From: Caprella mutica
Taxonomy: Eukaryota; Arthropoda; Malacostraca; Amphipoda; Caprellidae
Length of the DNA: 64,000 bases
Assembly (NCBI GenBank): GCA_947561585.1
Contig: CANNZV010002477.1
Coordinates: forward strand, 1 to 64,000
Reading direction: 5' to 3'
In this document: in pieces, positions 21,480 through 33,272 of the stretch
Position numbering within the stretch: the first letter of the stretch is position 1
Layout of the letters: each line of letters begins with the position of its first letter
Made by a program: the position numbers and the translations under genes
The notes under the pieces: generated by a model
What the model saw: only the letters and a program-made list of their open reading frames with translations
The model's database searches: none
Told to the model about the DNA's origin: nothing

Positions 21480-21955
21480 GCTGTCAAGCGCCTCCATGAC
21501 TTGACCTCGGAGTTGAGATGAGAGTCTTAGCTATCTTTTCTGGTAGCACTCTTACTTCAACTCCAACCAACCAATTAAGAGAAAACCTGGCGCCTTTCCG
21601 TGGCTAGAGAGATCAGGTCACACCCTGCGTTCTGTCACCGTCTCAGGGACTGCCTTTGGGCGGCCCCTGTGAAGGTGGCAGTGATTGGCGGGTTTGACTG
21701 ACCAAGTCCAGGATAAAACTTGGAGCTAATGATTGTACCCAAACTTTGCTCCTACGCCTGATGGAGGTTCTTTCTTTGTCAGGTTTAGGAGTACGGTTTG
21801 GAGTGCTTAGGTTCCAAGTGGGAAGTGATGGAGAGAGATTCACCTTGTTCCGTTGTTAACCCAACGTCGAGCGCACAGCTGGCTGTGCACAGGGGCCATC
21901 CTTGGATGGGCATATTGTGCCTTTTGATGGTCCCTTTATCCTTGTGACTCCTTGT
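21480..21955 (+). other. CR1-like LINE 3' UTR and repeat tail
   Basis: Non-coding, no poly(A). It ends in an imperfect duplication of CCTTGTGACT just before array sequence resumes, in line with the short-repeat tails of CR1/L2-type elements. Confidence 0.75.
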
Positions 21956-22374
21956 GATATCCCTCTCTGTCCCACGCGGGATGTCCCTCTCTGTCCCACG
22001 TCTGTCCCACGTACGATGTTCTCTCTGTCCCACGCGGGATATCCCTCTCTGTCCCACGTCGGTCCCACGTGGGATGTCCCTCTCTGTCCCACGCGGGATG
22101 TCCCTCTCTGTCCATCGTCTGTTTTACGCCGGAAAAAGTAGGCGGGATGTCCCTCTCTGTCCCACGTCTGTCCCACGCAAGATGTCCCTCTCTGTCCCAC
22201 GCAGGATGTCCCTCTCTGTCCCACGTCTGTCCCACGTGGGATGTCTCTCTCTGTCCCACGCGGGATATCCCTCTCTGTCCCACGTCTGTCCCACGCGGGA
22301 TGTCCCTCGTCTGTTTTACGCGGGAAAAAGTTATACCAAAAAGGTATATCTATCTCAAGCATTATTTACGTATT
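21956..22374. repeat. CpG-rich palindromic block 5, right part
   Basis: Resumes at GATATCCCTCTCTG, exactly matching block 3 beyond its empty site. 'A' tail. Confidence 0.87.
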
Positions 22375-22774
22375 ATAACTAGGTAGGTATTCATAAACAG
22401 ATGTAGGTATTTAGGTAGGCATTGATGAATAATACTAGGTAGTAGGTAAGTAGGTACGGATTGATGAACACTACCTAGTAGGTATACTAGGTAGGTAGGT
22501 ATTGGTAAACATTGGTAGGTATCTAGGTAGGTATTGGCAAACAGTTATAAGTAACTAGATAAGCATTGACAAACACTAGTAGATAACTATAGGTAGGTAT
22601 TGGCAAACAGTTGTAGGTAACTAGGTAGGCATTGTTAAACACAAGAAGGTAACTAATTAGGTATTGATAAGCAGATGTAGGCAACTAGGTAGGCATTGAT
22701 AAACACCAGTAGGTAACTAGGTAGGTATTGACAAACAGTAATGTAGGTAACTAAGTAGGTACTGATAAATACTA
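22375..22774. repeat. AT-rich TAGGTAGG block 5
   Basis: About 400 bp, very close to blocks 3 and 4. Confidence 0.85.
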
Positions 22775-23268
22775 CCCCAGCTAACCATATCCTCTCTGTC
22801 CCGCGAGGGACAGAGGGGGACATCCCTCGCTAGCGAGGGACAGAGAGGGACTGGGGGTTTCAGACGTCTGCAGACGTCTGAAATCCCACGTCTTTCCAAC
22901 GTCTGAAATCCCACTCACGTCCCACGTCTTACACAAGCGGGATGTCCCTCGTCTGTCCCACGTCTTAAATCCCACTCACATCCCACGTCTTTCCCACGCG
23001 GGATGTCCTTCTCTGTCCCACGCCGGATGTCCCTCTCTGTCCCACGTGGGATGTCCCTCTCTATCTAACGCAGGATGTCCCTCTTTGTCCCATGCGGGAT
23101 GTCCTTCTCTGTCCCACGTCTGTCCCACGTGGGATATCCCTCTCTGTCCCACGCCGGATGTCCCTCTCTGCCCCACGTAAGATGTCCCTCTCTGTCCCAC
23201 GTCTGTCCCACGCGGGATGTCCCTCTCTTTCCTCGTCTGTTTTACGGGAAAAAGTAGGCGGGAAGTCC
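22775..23268. repeat. CpG-rich palindromic block 6
   Basis: Standard leader with both palindromes, then 24-bp units with CGCCGG and CGCAGG variants. 'B' tail. Confidence 0.85.
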
Positions 23269-23630
23269 CTCTCAGTAGGCATTGATGAATAAATAGGTAG
23301 TAGGTAAGTAGGTACGGATTGATGAACGCTACCTAGTAGGTATACTAGGTAGGTAGGTATTGGTAAACACTGGTAGGTATCTAGGTAGGTATTGGCAAAC
23401 AGTTATAAGTAACTAGATAAGCATTGATAAACACTAGTAGATAACTAGGTAGTTATTGGCAAACAGTTGTAGGTAACTAGGTAGGCATTGTTAAACACAA
23501 GAAGGTAACTAATTAGGTATTGATAAGCAGATGTAGGCAACTAGGTAGGCATTGATAAACACCAGTAGGTAACTAGGTAGGTATTGACAAACAGTAATGT
23601 AGGTAACTAAGTAGGTACTGATAAATACTA
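23269..23630. repeat. AT-rich TAGGTAGG block 6
   Basis: About 360 bp, begins with the 'B'-type junction ATTGATGAATAAATAGGTAG. Confidence 0.83.
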
Positions 23631-24388
23631 CCTCAGCTAACCATATCCTCTCTGTTCCGCGTGGGACAGAGGGGGACATCCCTCGCTAGCGAGGGACAGA
23701 GAGGGACTGGGGGTTTCAGACGTCTGCAGACGTCTGAAATCCAACGTCTTTCCAACGTCTGAAATCCCACTCACGTCCCACGTCTAACACAAGCGGGATG
23801 TCCCTCGTCTGTCACACGTCTTAAATCCCACTCACATACCACGTCTTTCCCACGCGGGATGTCCCTCTCTGTCCCACGTGGGATTTCCCTCTCTGTCCCA
23901 CGCAGGATGTCCCTCTTTGTCCCACGCGGGATGTCCCTCTCTGTCCCACGTCTGTCCCACGTGGGATATCCCTCTCTGTCCCACGCGGGATGTCCCTCTC
24001 TGTCCCACGTCTGTGCCACGTGGGATGTCCCTCTCTGTCCCACGCGGGATAACCCTCTATGTCCCACGTCTGTCCCACGTGGGATTTTCCTCTCTATCCC
24101 ACGCGGGATGTCGCTCTCTGTCCCTCGTCTGTTTTAGGCGGGAAAAAGTAGGCGTGATGTCCCTCTCTGTCCCACGTCTGTCCCACGCGGGATGTCCCTC
24201 TCTGTCCCACGCGGGATGTCCCTCTCTGTCCCACGTCTGTCCCACGTGGGATGTTCCTCTCTGTCCCACGCGGGATATCCCTCTCTGTCCCACGTCTGTC
24301 CCACGCGGGATGTCCCTCGTCTGTTTTACGCGGGAAAAAGTTATACCAAAAAGGTATATCTATCTCAAGCATTATTTACGTATCATAA
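23631..24388. repeat. CpG-rich palindromic block 7
   Basis: Long block with two runs of 24-bp units separated by a TTTTAGGCGGGAAAAAG spacer. 'A' tail. Confidence 0.85.
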
Positions 24389-24783
24389 CTAGGTAGGTAT
24401 TCATAAACAGATGTAGGTATTTAGGTAGGCATTGATGAATAATACTAGGTAGTAGGTAAGTAGGTACGGATTGATGAACACTACCTAGTAGGTATACTAG
24501 GTAAGTAGGTATTGGTAAACACTGGTAGGTATCTAGGTAGGTATTGGCAAACAGTTATAAGTAACTAGATAAGCATTGATAAACACTAGTAGATAACTAT
24601 AGGTAGGTATTGGCAAACAGTTGTAGGTAACTAGGTAGGCATTGTTAAACACAAGAAGGTAACTAATTAGGTATTGATAAGCAGATGTAGGCAACTAGGT
24701 AGGCATTGATAAACACCAGTAGGTAACTAGGTAGGTATTGACAAACAGTAATGTAGGTAACTAAGTAGGTACTGATAAATACT
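24389..24783. repeat. AT-rich TAGGTAGG block 7
   Basis: About 395 bp, same structure as block 5. Confidence 0.85.
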
Positions 24784-25568
24784 ACCCCAGCTAATCATAT
24801 CCTCTCTGTTCCGCGTGGGACAGAGGGGGACATCCCTCGCTAGCGAGGGACAGAGGGGGACATCCCTCGCTAGCGAGGGACAGAGAGGGACTGGGGGTTT
24901 CAGACGTCTGCAGACGTCTGAAATCCCACGTCTTTCCAACGTTTGAAATCCCACTCACGTCCCACGTCTTACACAAGCGGGATGTCCCTCGTCTGTCACA
25001 CGTCTTAAATCCCACTCACATCCCACGTCTTTCCCACGCAGGATGTCCCTCTCTGTCCCACGTGGGATGTCCCTCTCTGTCCCACGCAGGATGTCCCTCT
25101 TTGTCCCACGCGGGATGTCCCTCTCTGTCCCACGTCTGTCCCACGTGGGATATCCCTCTCTGTCCCACGCGGGATGTCCCTCTCTGTCCCACGTCTGTCC
25201 CACGTGGGATGTCCCTCTCTGTCCCACGCGGGATAACCCTCTATGTCCTACGTCTGTCCCACGTGGGATGTCCCTCTCTGTCCCACGCGGGATGTCCCTC
25301 TCTGTCCCTCGTCTGTTTTACGCGGGAAAAAGTAGGCGGGATGTCCCTCTCTGTCCCGCGTCTGTCCCACGCGGGATGTCCCTCTCTGTCCCACGCGGGA
25401 TGTCCCTCTCTGTCCCACTTCTGTCCTACGTGAGATGTCCCTCTCAGTCCCACGCGGGATATCCCTCTCTGTCCCACGTCTGTCCCACGCGGGATGTCCC
25501 TCGTCTGTTTTACGCGGGAAAAAGTAATACCAAAAAGGTATATCTATCTCAAGCATTATTTACGTATC
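24784..25568. repeat. CpG-rich palindromic block 8
   Basis: Differs from its neighbours by a tandem duplication of the CGCTAGCG palindrome segment (~24820-24885). 'A' tail. Confidence 0.85.
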
Positions 25569-25965
25569 ATAACTAGGTAGGTATTCATAAACAGATGTAG
25601 GTATTTAGGTAGGCATTGATGAATAATACTAGGTAGTAGGTAAGTAGGTACGGATTGATGAACACTACCTAGTAGGTATACTAGGTAGGTAGGTATTGGT
25701 AAACACTGGTAGGTATCTAGGTAGGTATTGGCAAACAGTTATAAGTAACTAGATAAGCATTGATAAACACTAGTAGATAACTATAGGTAGGTATTGGCAA
25801 ACAGTTGTAGGTAACTAGGTAGGCATTGTTAAACACAAGAAGGTAACTAATTAGGTATTGATAAGCAGATGTAGGCAACTAGGTAGGCATTAATAAACAC
25901 CAGTAGGTAACTAGGTAGGTATTGACAAACAGTAATGTAGGTAACTAAGTAGGTACTGATAAATA
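25569..25965. repeat. AT-rich TAGGTAGG block 8
   Basis: About 397 bp, same structure as block 5. Confidence 0.85.
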
Positions 25966-26337
25966 CTACCCCAGCTAACCATATCCTCTCTGTCCCACGA
26001 GGGACAGAGGGGGACATCCCTCGCTAGCGAGGGACAGAGAGGGACTGGGGGTTTCAGACGTCTGCAGACGTCTGAAATCCCACGTCTTTCCAACGTCTGA
26101 AATCCCACTCACGTCCCACGTCTTACACAAGCGGGATGTCCCTCGTCTGTCCCACGTCTTAAATCCCACTCACATCCCACGTCTTTCCCACGCGGGATGT
26201 CCTTCTCTGTCCCACGCCGGATGTCCCTCTCTGCCCCACGTGGGATGTCCCTCTCTGTCCCACGTCTGTCCCACGCGGGATGTCCCTCTCTTTCCTCGTC
26301 TGTTTTACGGGAAAAAGTAGGCGGGAAGTCCCTCTCA
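25966..26337. repeat. CpG-rich palindromic block 9
   Basis: Short block with few 24-bp units. 'B' tail, as in blocks 2 and 6. Confidence 0.85.
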
Positions 26338-26691
26338 GTAGGCATTGATGAATAAATAGGAAGTAGGTAAGTAGGTACGGATTGATGAACGCTACCTAGT
26401 AGGTATACTAGGTAGGTAGGTATTGGTAAACACTGGTAGGTATCTAGGTAGGTATTGGCAAACAGTTATAAGTAACTAGATAAGCATTGATAAACACTAG
26501 TAGATAACTAGGTAGGTATTGGCAAACAGTTGTAGGTAACTAGGTAGGCATTGTTAAACACAAGAAGGTAACTAATTAGGTATTGATAAGCAGATGTAGG
26601 CAACTAGGTAGGCATTGATAAACACCAGTAGGTAACTAGGTAGGTATTGACAAACAGTAATGTAGGTAACTAAGTAGGTACTGATAAATAC
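26338..26691. repeat. AT-rich TAGGTAGG block 9
   Basis: About 354 bp with the 'B'-type junction. Confidence 0.83.
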
Positions 26692-27423
26692 TACCCCAGC
26701 TAACCATATCCTCTCTGTTCCGCGTGGGACAGAGGGGGACATCCTTCGCTAGCGAGGGACAGAGAGGGACTGGGGGTTTCAGACGTCTGCAGACGTCTGA
26801 AATCCCACGTCTTTCCAACGTTTGAAATCCCACTCACGTCCCACGTCTTACACAAGCGGGATGTCCCTCGTCTGTCACACGTCTTAAATCCCACTCACAT
26901 CCCACGTCTTTCCCACGCAGGATGTCCCTCTCTGTCCCACGTGGGATGTCCCTCTCTGTCCCACGCAGGATGTCCCTCTTTGTCCCACGCGGGATATCCC
27001 TCTCTGTCCCACGTCTGTCCCACGTGGGATATCCCTCTCTGTCCCACGCGGGATGTCCCTCTCTCTCCCACGTCTGTCCCACGTGGGATGTCCCTCTCTG
27101 TCCCACGCGGGATAACCCTCTATGTCCCACGTCTGTCCCACGCGGGATGTCCCTCTCTGTCCCTCGTCTGTTTTACGCGGGAAAAAGTAGGCGGGATGTC
27201 CCTCTCTGTCCCACGTCTGTCCCACGCGGGATGTCCCTCTCTGTCCCACGCGGGATGTCCCTCTCTGTCCCACTTCTGTCCCACGTGAGATGTCCCTCTC
27301 AGTCCCATGCGGGATATCCCTCTCTGTCCCACGTCTGTCCCACGCGGGATGTCCCTCGTCTGTTTTACGCGGGAAAAAGTAATACCAAAAAGGTATATCT
27401 ATCTCAAGCATTATTTACGTATC
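26692..27423. repeat. CpG-rich palindromic block 10
   Basis: Near copy of block 8 without the palindrome duplication. 'A' tail. Confidence 0.85.
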
Positions 27424-27692
27424 ATAACTAGGTAAGTATTCATGAACAGATGTAGGTATTTAGGTAGGCATTGATGAATAATACTAGGTAGTAGGTAAGT
27501 AGGTACGGATTGATGAACACTACCTAGTAGGTATACTAGGTAGGTAGGTATTGGTAAACAGTGGTAGGCATCTAGGTAGGTATTGGCAAACAGTTATAAG
27601 TAACTAGATAAGCATTGATAAACACTAGTAGATAACTATAGGTAGGTATTGGCAAACAGTAGTAGGTAACTAGATGAGCATTGATAAACACT
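27424..27692. repeat. AT-rich TAGGTAGG block 10, left part
   Basis: Interrupted by the BEL/Pao element after TTGATAAACACT; resumes at 35876. Confidence 0.87.
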
Positions 27693-28215
27693 TGTTCCGA
27701 TAATATATTTCTCTTTTATTTTTCTTTCTTCGTTGTATTACTTTTATTCTAATTCACACTTGAACCAAGACTGTTGTGCAAACATTAATATAACGTCATA
27801 CAACCACCACATTCCTTCCCCTCTCACTTGTCACACGGCACTCGTCACGGGAGGTTATCGCTCCGCCTCTCCTTAAACTAAAACGTAAGTTAACAAGCCA
27901 AATATTATAAACCCCAACCATATTTATTATTTCATTAATGTTTAAACGATGATATTACGTTCATATGTAATTATCCTATAATACTTCGTTTTTAGGCATT
28001 ATTGCTGTGTTTCATAATAAGAAGTCATTATTTATAACATATCTCTGTTGTGTTGCATTTTGCTATATAGATGATGTATTTTTTATTATGTATTTTATTT
28101 TATAGAAATGTAAGATATATTTTTTATTTTAGGTCACTGATCCATGTTGTCACTAAGAAGTACATATGAGCACATAAGAAGCGTGATTTTCACTTTCCTT
28201 ACGGATAACGTAATA
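27693..28215 (+). repeat. BEL/Pao 5' LTR
   Basis: 523 bp, starts TGTTCCGATAATATATTTC and ends GGATAACGTAATA. It is paired with the 3' LTR at 35353-35875. A primer-binding site directly downstream (28216 on) could not be matched to a tRNA by eye. Confidence 0.95.
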
Positions 28216-29617
28216 GTGACGTTAAATCGGGGTTAAGGAGGTTGCCTCCGCTCTCACAGACTAGAGCCAGTCTCGAATGACTCGCTCGCTCCCCGTCTAC
28301 ACCGACAGCAAGAGAGGAGATTGTAAGATTAGTTTATTCACTAATTAATTAAGTCTCAGTCTACTTAAGAATTGGAACTCGATTCAAATATGTTTCTTAA
28401 AGGTCCTCTCCAGGCTCCGGGAAAAAAATGAGTTTATAACATAATATTATAGAACTAAGGTCTACGATCATTATTCTGTAAACCACATGCAATTCGGTTC
28501 AGTATATATTTTATAATTTGTTTTTAAAGTCTTTTAATACTTTGTGAGCAACAATTGAGCGAATTACTAATCTGATGCTCACACTCTTTGTTTTGATTAC
28601 AAATTTGAATTTTATAAACAAACAATGCGTTTTCAGCCTATATTTTATATATTAATTATTTCCTAAAGTATATAAACGTTTCTATAATAAGTTTATCCAA
28701 TTTTATACCCTTACACGAATATTAAATGGATTTATTAAATCTAATACCTATTTGACAATCAAAACAAATGGTGTACATTCTTTTTCTTCAGGATGAAAAT
28801 TTCTTAAATTAGTAAGTCGGAAGTAAAATAGGTTTTGTACAGTTTTGATTATAAAAATCTTTAAAAGCATTTAAAATGAAAAAGATGCTACCAAATTCGA
28901 TGCAGTTTGCAGTAAAATGATAAAACACATTAGCCTCGTTGAATAAAGCAATAAAAATATTTGCTTGGAGGGGACCTTTAATGATTTATGATATATTTAT
29001 ACCATTGTTTTGAATGCAGGTATACTTTATATTTAAATAACTTTGATTGTTATTGCGTATGTTTGTACATTCGGTACTGTTATTTAGGGACTATTAAGAC
29101 TATCCTTAATTTTGTAATTAGACTGATTGTATCTCAGTGTTAGCGCTTTGCCCAGAACGGACCTGACTATCTTTCCACGGTATTTCTGCTCAATGTGTTT
29201 AAGATATATATATATATATGTATTTGAATAATATTTCATATATATCCATTATTTGAATGTATTTTCCTCTCATTAATTACTATGAGAGATTTGTTAATCA
29301 ATAAATTAGGTAGTTATTTTTGCATATTATATTCTTAAGAAAGTTATAGTATCTTGCTTTAAATATTAATAGGTACTTTATCTGAGGCAGGTACTTTATT
29401 TTTACTTTATTAATACAATGTACTTTATTAATAGGTACTTTATCTGAAGATATTAGTGATTTAAATTTATTAATTATATATATAGATATTTTGTGATTAT
29501 TTATGTGTTGCATAATATTTCTTACATAGTGCTTATGATATTTTTGTAATTAGGTAGCAATAGCATTGCATGGTATACTTTACATATTGTACTTTGTGTT
29601 GATATATTTAGATAATT
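28216..29617 (+). other. BEL/Pao untranslated leader, 1.4 kb
   Basis: No ORF. Enlarged by a 577-bp TTAA element at 28401-28977. The remainder is AT-rich, with a short TA run near 29206-29218 and repeated AGGTACTTTATCTGA at ~29370-29450. Confidence 0.7.
28401..28977. mobile_element. 577-bp non-autonomous TTAA element (MITE)
   Basis: Flanked by TTAA at 28397-28400 and 28978-28981. The ends AGGTCCTCTCCA and TGGAGGGGACCT are inverted repeats. A reverse-orientation, longer relative occupies 42077-43725, again between TTAA sites. TTAA targets are typical of piggyBac and Kolobok; the family is not settled. It has no ORF. Confidence 0.88.
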
Positions 29618-31498
29618 ATGGAGGGTGTAAAACGAAAACAGCATCCTCGTTTAGATCAAATGTTGAACAAATGCGATACAAAGTCTGATGAAATCGATGC
29701 GTTATTGAATTTTGATATTGACTCTATTAAAGAATGCGCATCTGATCTTAAGCAATATATAAGTCAGTTGAAGAAAGTTAGTTTAGTTTTTAGTACCTTA
29801 GCTCATGAAACTGTTTGTGCCTCATTTAAAGTTGGATCTATTGATGCTGGTAATAAGTTAAGAGAATTAAAAACTGAAAAGCGACAGGAAGCTAAAGAAT
29901 TGATAGCTTGTGCAATTAATTATTTAGAGACTCTTGGCGTTGAAGACGAAATATTAAACCTTCATTCTGAAACTTCGTCAGTTTATAGTACTAGTTCGCG
30001 TAGACTTTCTTCTGACGAGATTAACGAACCAACGACACCCTATGACACTGGTCCTTCATCTGGCACACAATTAAAACAACTACTAGATCTTCTCACAATT
30101 TCTAATATTCCCCCTATGATTGAACAACAGAATGTTAACGTAGGTAAATCAACACAACATCCCCATGTATTTAATAACGTTACTCACTTGAACACTAATC
30201 CAGGTATGGTTACAGTGGGGAGTCACTTACAACAAAACAGTAGTTCTAGTTCAACATATAATAATCTCAATTTGAACCCTACTGCTCAGAACACCTTTCT
30301 TCCAAAACCTACTACTCACAACAATCTTCCTTCAAACCCTTCTAACACTTATATAATCCAAGATTCAGCTAGTTTACATATGGTTAAACAGCAATTGTTC
30401 CAAAAGGCACCTGATCCTTTCGAAGGAGAACCTCATAAGTATAACTCTTGGCTAAACGGCATAAAGAACATAATGGCTGGTTTTAATCTAACTCCTTTAG
30501 ATCAACTTCTTGTATTGCAAGCCAACACGATTAAATAGCCTCTGAAGATTGTACAGAGACACGTCTCCATCGGAGGTCCCAACCCAACAGCGACACTTCA
30601 CAATTTGCTTTCCGAACTAAAGGAAGAATTTGGTTCTGATGTTAAGATTGCAAACGCTCTCACTTCACAGATAGAATCCTTCGAAACTATCAGATCAATG
30701 CACCAAACTGATAAACTGAAAGATTTACTAGGTATTTGTCAGCACATTGAAGCAAATATAACTCAGACTCAAGATCTGTCTATCTGTAACACTTCCTTTG
30801 GATCTCGCAAAATATGGCCAGAGATCTGGTGCAAACTTCCAGAAAACATGCAAAACTCTTGGCGTTCGAAATGCGATGATTTCCGTACTGCTCATGGACG
30901 CTACCCACCACTGTCGTCCTTTATACAATTTCTCTCCAAGAAAACTAGGGAATTCTCTGATCCGTTGCTGCAAGGTCCTGCCGTCAAAAGTGACACGAAT
31001 CGAAGAGGATATCGCACTAGTCTATTCACGAATCAGAAAGACGACTACTTCGAAAGTCCGCCTACAGAAAACTTTATGGCACCTTTTTCACGAACCAACG
31101 AACGCCAAAAATCTCGATGCGTTCTACATGAAAATGCTGTGCACGACCTCATGAGTTGTCGCAAGTTTAGTCAACTAACATTGAACGACAGATTCACTTT
31201 GCTCAAGCGCAATGGATTGTGTTTTGTTTGTTTCGGATCTCACCGTAAAAGTGATTGCACATCTAATGAGAGATGTGACACGTGTGGCGATCAGCATTCC
31301 ACACTGCTCCACTTCGATCGAAGAAATGATAATGAAATGAACCACAAAATCAATGATTCTCATCACAGAAGTACGACTTCTAGTTTGAGAACAAACCTGA
31401 GTCAGAATGATCACAGCAGTTGCAGCAAAACTATTTTAGTGAATGTCACTCTGAAGGGTTACCCCGGCACTCTTCGCTGTTATGCGATTGTAGATTAA
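29618..31498 (+). pseudogene. BEL/Pao gag with start of protease, one internal stop
   Basis: The ATG at 29618 opens a frame of 306 codons ended by TAG at 30536-30538; the same frame continues to TAA at 31496-31498. The first ~150 residues are charged and helical, followed by a Ser/Asn/Pro-rich linker. A conserved retroelement capsid-like region (PDPFEGEPHKYNSW, then QLLVLQANT) spans the stop. Two knuckles follow near 31213-31305: C-x2-C-x3-H-x4-C (CFVCFGSH) and C-x2-C-x3-H-x4-H, the pattern usual in BEL/Pao. The second stop falls one codon after AIVD, at the protease active-site region. Both stops look like single-base substitutions. Confidence 0.9.
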
Positions 31499-33271
31499 CA
31501 ATCAAGTTCTACATTTGCTGATCCAAAAGTAGCAAAGTTCTTTGGCGCTACTGGTCCAATTTCCAATTACTCCTTACATACCCTTCATGGAATGTCAACC
31601 CAAAGTGAAGGTATAGTTTTGGAAGGACTAGTGGTAAAGGGCGTGGGTGAGACTAAGCACAGAGCCTTGCCACTTGTCCATGCTAACAGCAACATTCCCA
31701 CGTCCAAGTCTGAAGTAGCCACTCCTCAGATCGTTCGTGCTCATCCTCACCTTCGAAAGTTTTCAAGAAACTTCATTGACATCGATAACTCTGCAGAAGT
31801 TCTTCTACTGATCGGTCGAGACGCAGGAGAATGCATGTTTACAAGGTGCTACATAAATTACCCACCCTTCGTTCATCACACCGCACTTGGATGGGCACTC
31901 GTAGGTTCTAGCTGTACTCAAGATAATTCGAATGTGTTTAAGTCCGTACTCAAGACAAGCCTAAAGATGGAACACATGTCTTCTCAGGGTTTCACAAAAA
32001 CTAAGCGATGGTGTCTCTCAGAGGATGAATTATTTGCAGAACATAAGAACGATGAACAAATTGGCCTATCGCAACACGACGAACAGTTCTTGAAAGAATT
32101 GAACACTGGTGTCTGTATCAATGAGCGAGGTAACATAGAATTACCTCTTCCATTCAAGATTAAGGACCCCATTCTGCCTGACAATCGATTCGAAGTACTT
32201 AAAAGAACGTTCAACACCCTCAAAAGGCTTTTAAAGGATCCAAGTAAGTTGAACAATTGCTTGAAAGTCATGCAAAAGTACTATGATGCAGGTCATGTCG
32301 AGATTGTTGGCGAAAATGAACAGCAACCAAAAAGACCAGGTCATGCTAATTGGATACCAGTTTTCCCGGTGATCCATGCCAAGAAGAATAAAGTGCGGTT
32401 GGTTTTTGACAGCTCCGCACAATACAAAGGAACTTGCCTTAATGAACACCTTCTACAAGGTCCAGATATCAACAATCCTTTGAAAGATGTTCTCATTGGT
32501 TTTCGGAACGGTTCAGTCGGATTCTCTGCTGATGTGGAAACAATGTTTCATAATTTCAACATTACACCAAATCACAAAGACTATGTCCGCTTCTATTGGT
32601 TTAGGGACAACGACAGCTCTAAAGATATATGCCAATTTCGAGCTACGGTTCACATTTTTGGGAATTGTTCCAGTCCAGCCGTTGCTAGTTTTGGCCTGAG
32701 ATACGCTGCTAATATGAACAACGACATGAGACACGTGCAAGATTTTATTCAAAATACGTTCTATGTCGATGATGGAATCTCTTGTTCGGATACGCCGGAG
32801 GATGCTATTTGCATTCTCAAAGACACCAAAGCTGTCCTTTCTAAATGTAATATCAGATTACATAAGATATGTTCTTCATCAAAGGACGTCTTGGATGCTT
32901 TTCCTCAATCTGAATTAGCTGGGGATTCCAGTACTGTTCCTCTTGAAGAGACTTCAGTCCAAACGGCACTCGGCCTAACGTGGGATACTGTCACTGATAG
33001 GACAACCATTCGAATTGAAATTCCCGACAGACCCCTTACACGACGTGGAGTTCTCGCAACTGTTAACTCAGTGTTTGATCCTTTAGGTATTAGCTCACCC
33101 GTCGTCCTAGAGGGAAAGTTAATCCAACGTGAACTGTTAACTTCTTCTGCCAACACGACAACCGATGATGTTTGGGATTGTGAACTTTCCGATGAACGCA
33201 AAGAGTTATGGGACACGTGGAAGAGATCATTGAAAGAATTGTCCGCCAGATTTTGGTCCCTGCTTCGTTGA
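31499..33271 (+). pseudogene. BEL/Pao pol, first part: protease remainder and reverse transcriptase
   Basis: Same frame as gag. The protease continues with QSSSTFADP and ends around LIGRDAGECMF. The RT domain has RLVFDSSAQYKGTCLNEHL, the palm Asp in FSADVETMFHNF, IFGNCSSPAVASF, and the catalytic FYVDDG at 32759-32776. A connecting region leads to LWDTWKRSLKEL. The frame ends in TGA at 33269-33271 because of a one-base shift close to the TTTT at 33251-33254; RNase H continues in the next frame. An internal ATG at 31592 is probably not used; pol would normally be read as part of a long polyprotein. Confidence 0.92.
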
Positions 33272-33272
33272 A

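Larger units (their letters stand above)
14605..21955 (+). mobile_element. CR1/L2-like LINE, full-length but defective, inserted in the array
   Basis: The element has a 5' UTR with internal repeats, an ORF1 with zinc motif and esterase-like domain, an ORF2 with endonuclease and RT, and a ~475-bp 3' UTR ending in repeated CCTTGTGACT. Junctions are clear because the same array sequence is uninterrupted at ~12640. Against that site, about 7 bases (CACGTGG) are missing and no target duplication is seen. Without the nested insertion at ~16458-17821 the LINE is about 6.0 kb. ORF1 is split by that insertion; ORF2 has one frameshift and one nonsense codon, so the copy is dead. The esterase-bearing ORF1 is known from the CR1 lineage. 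Confidence 0.92.
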
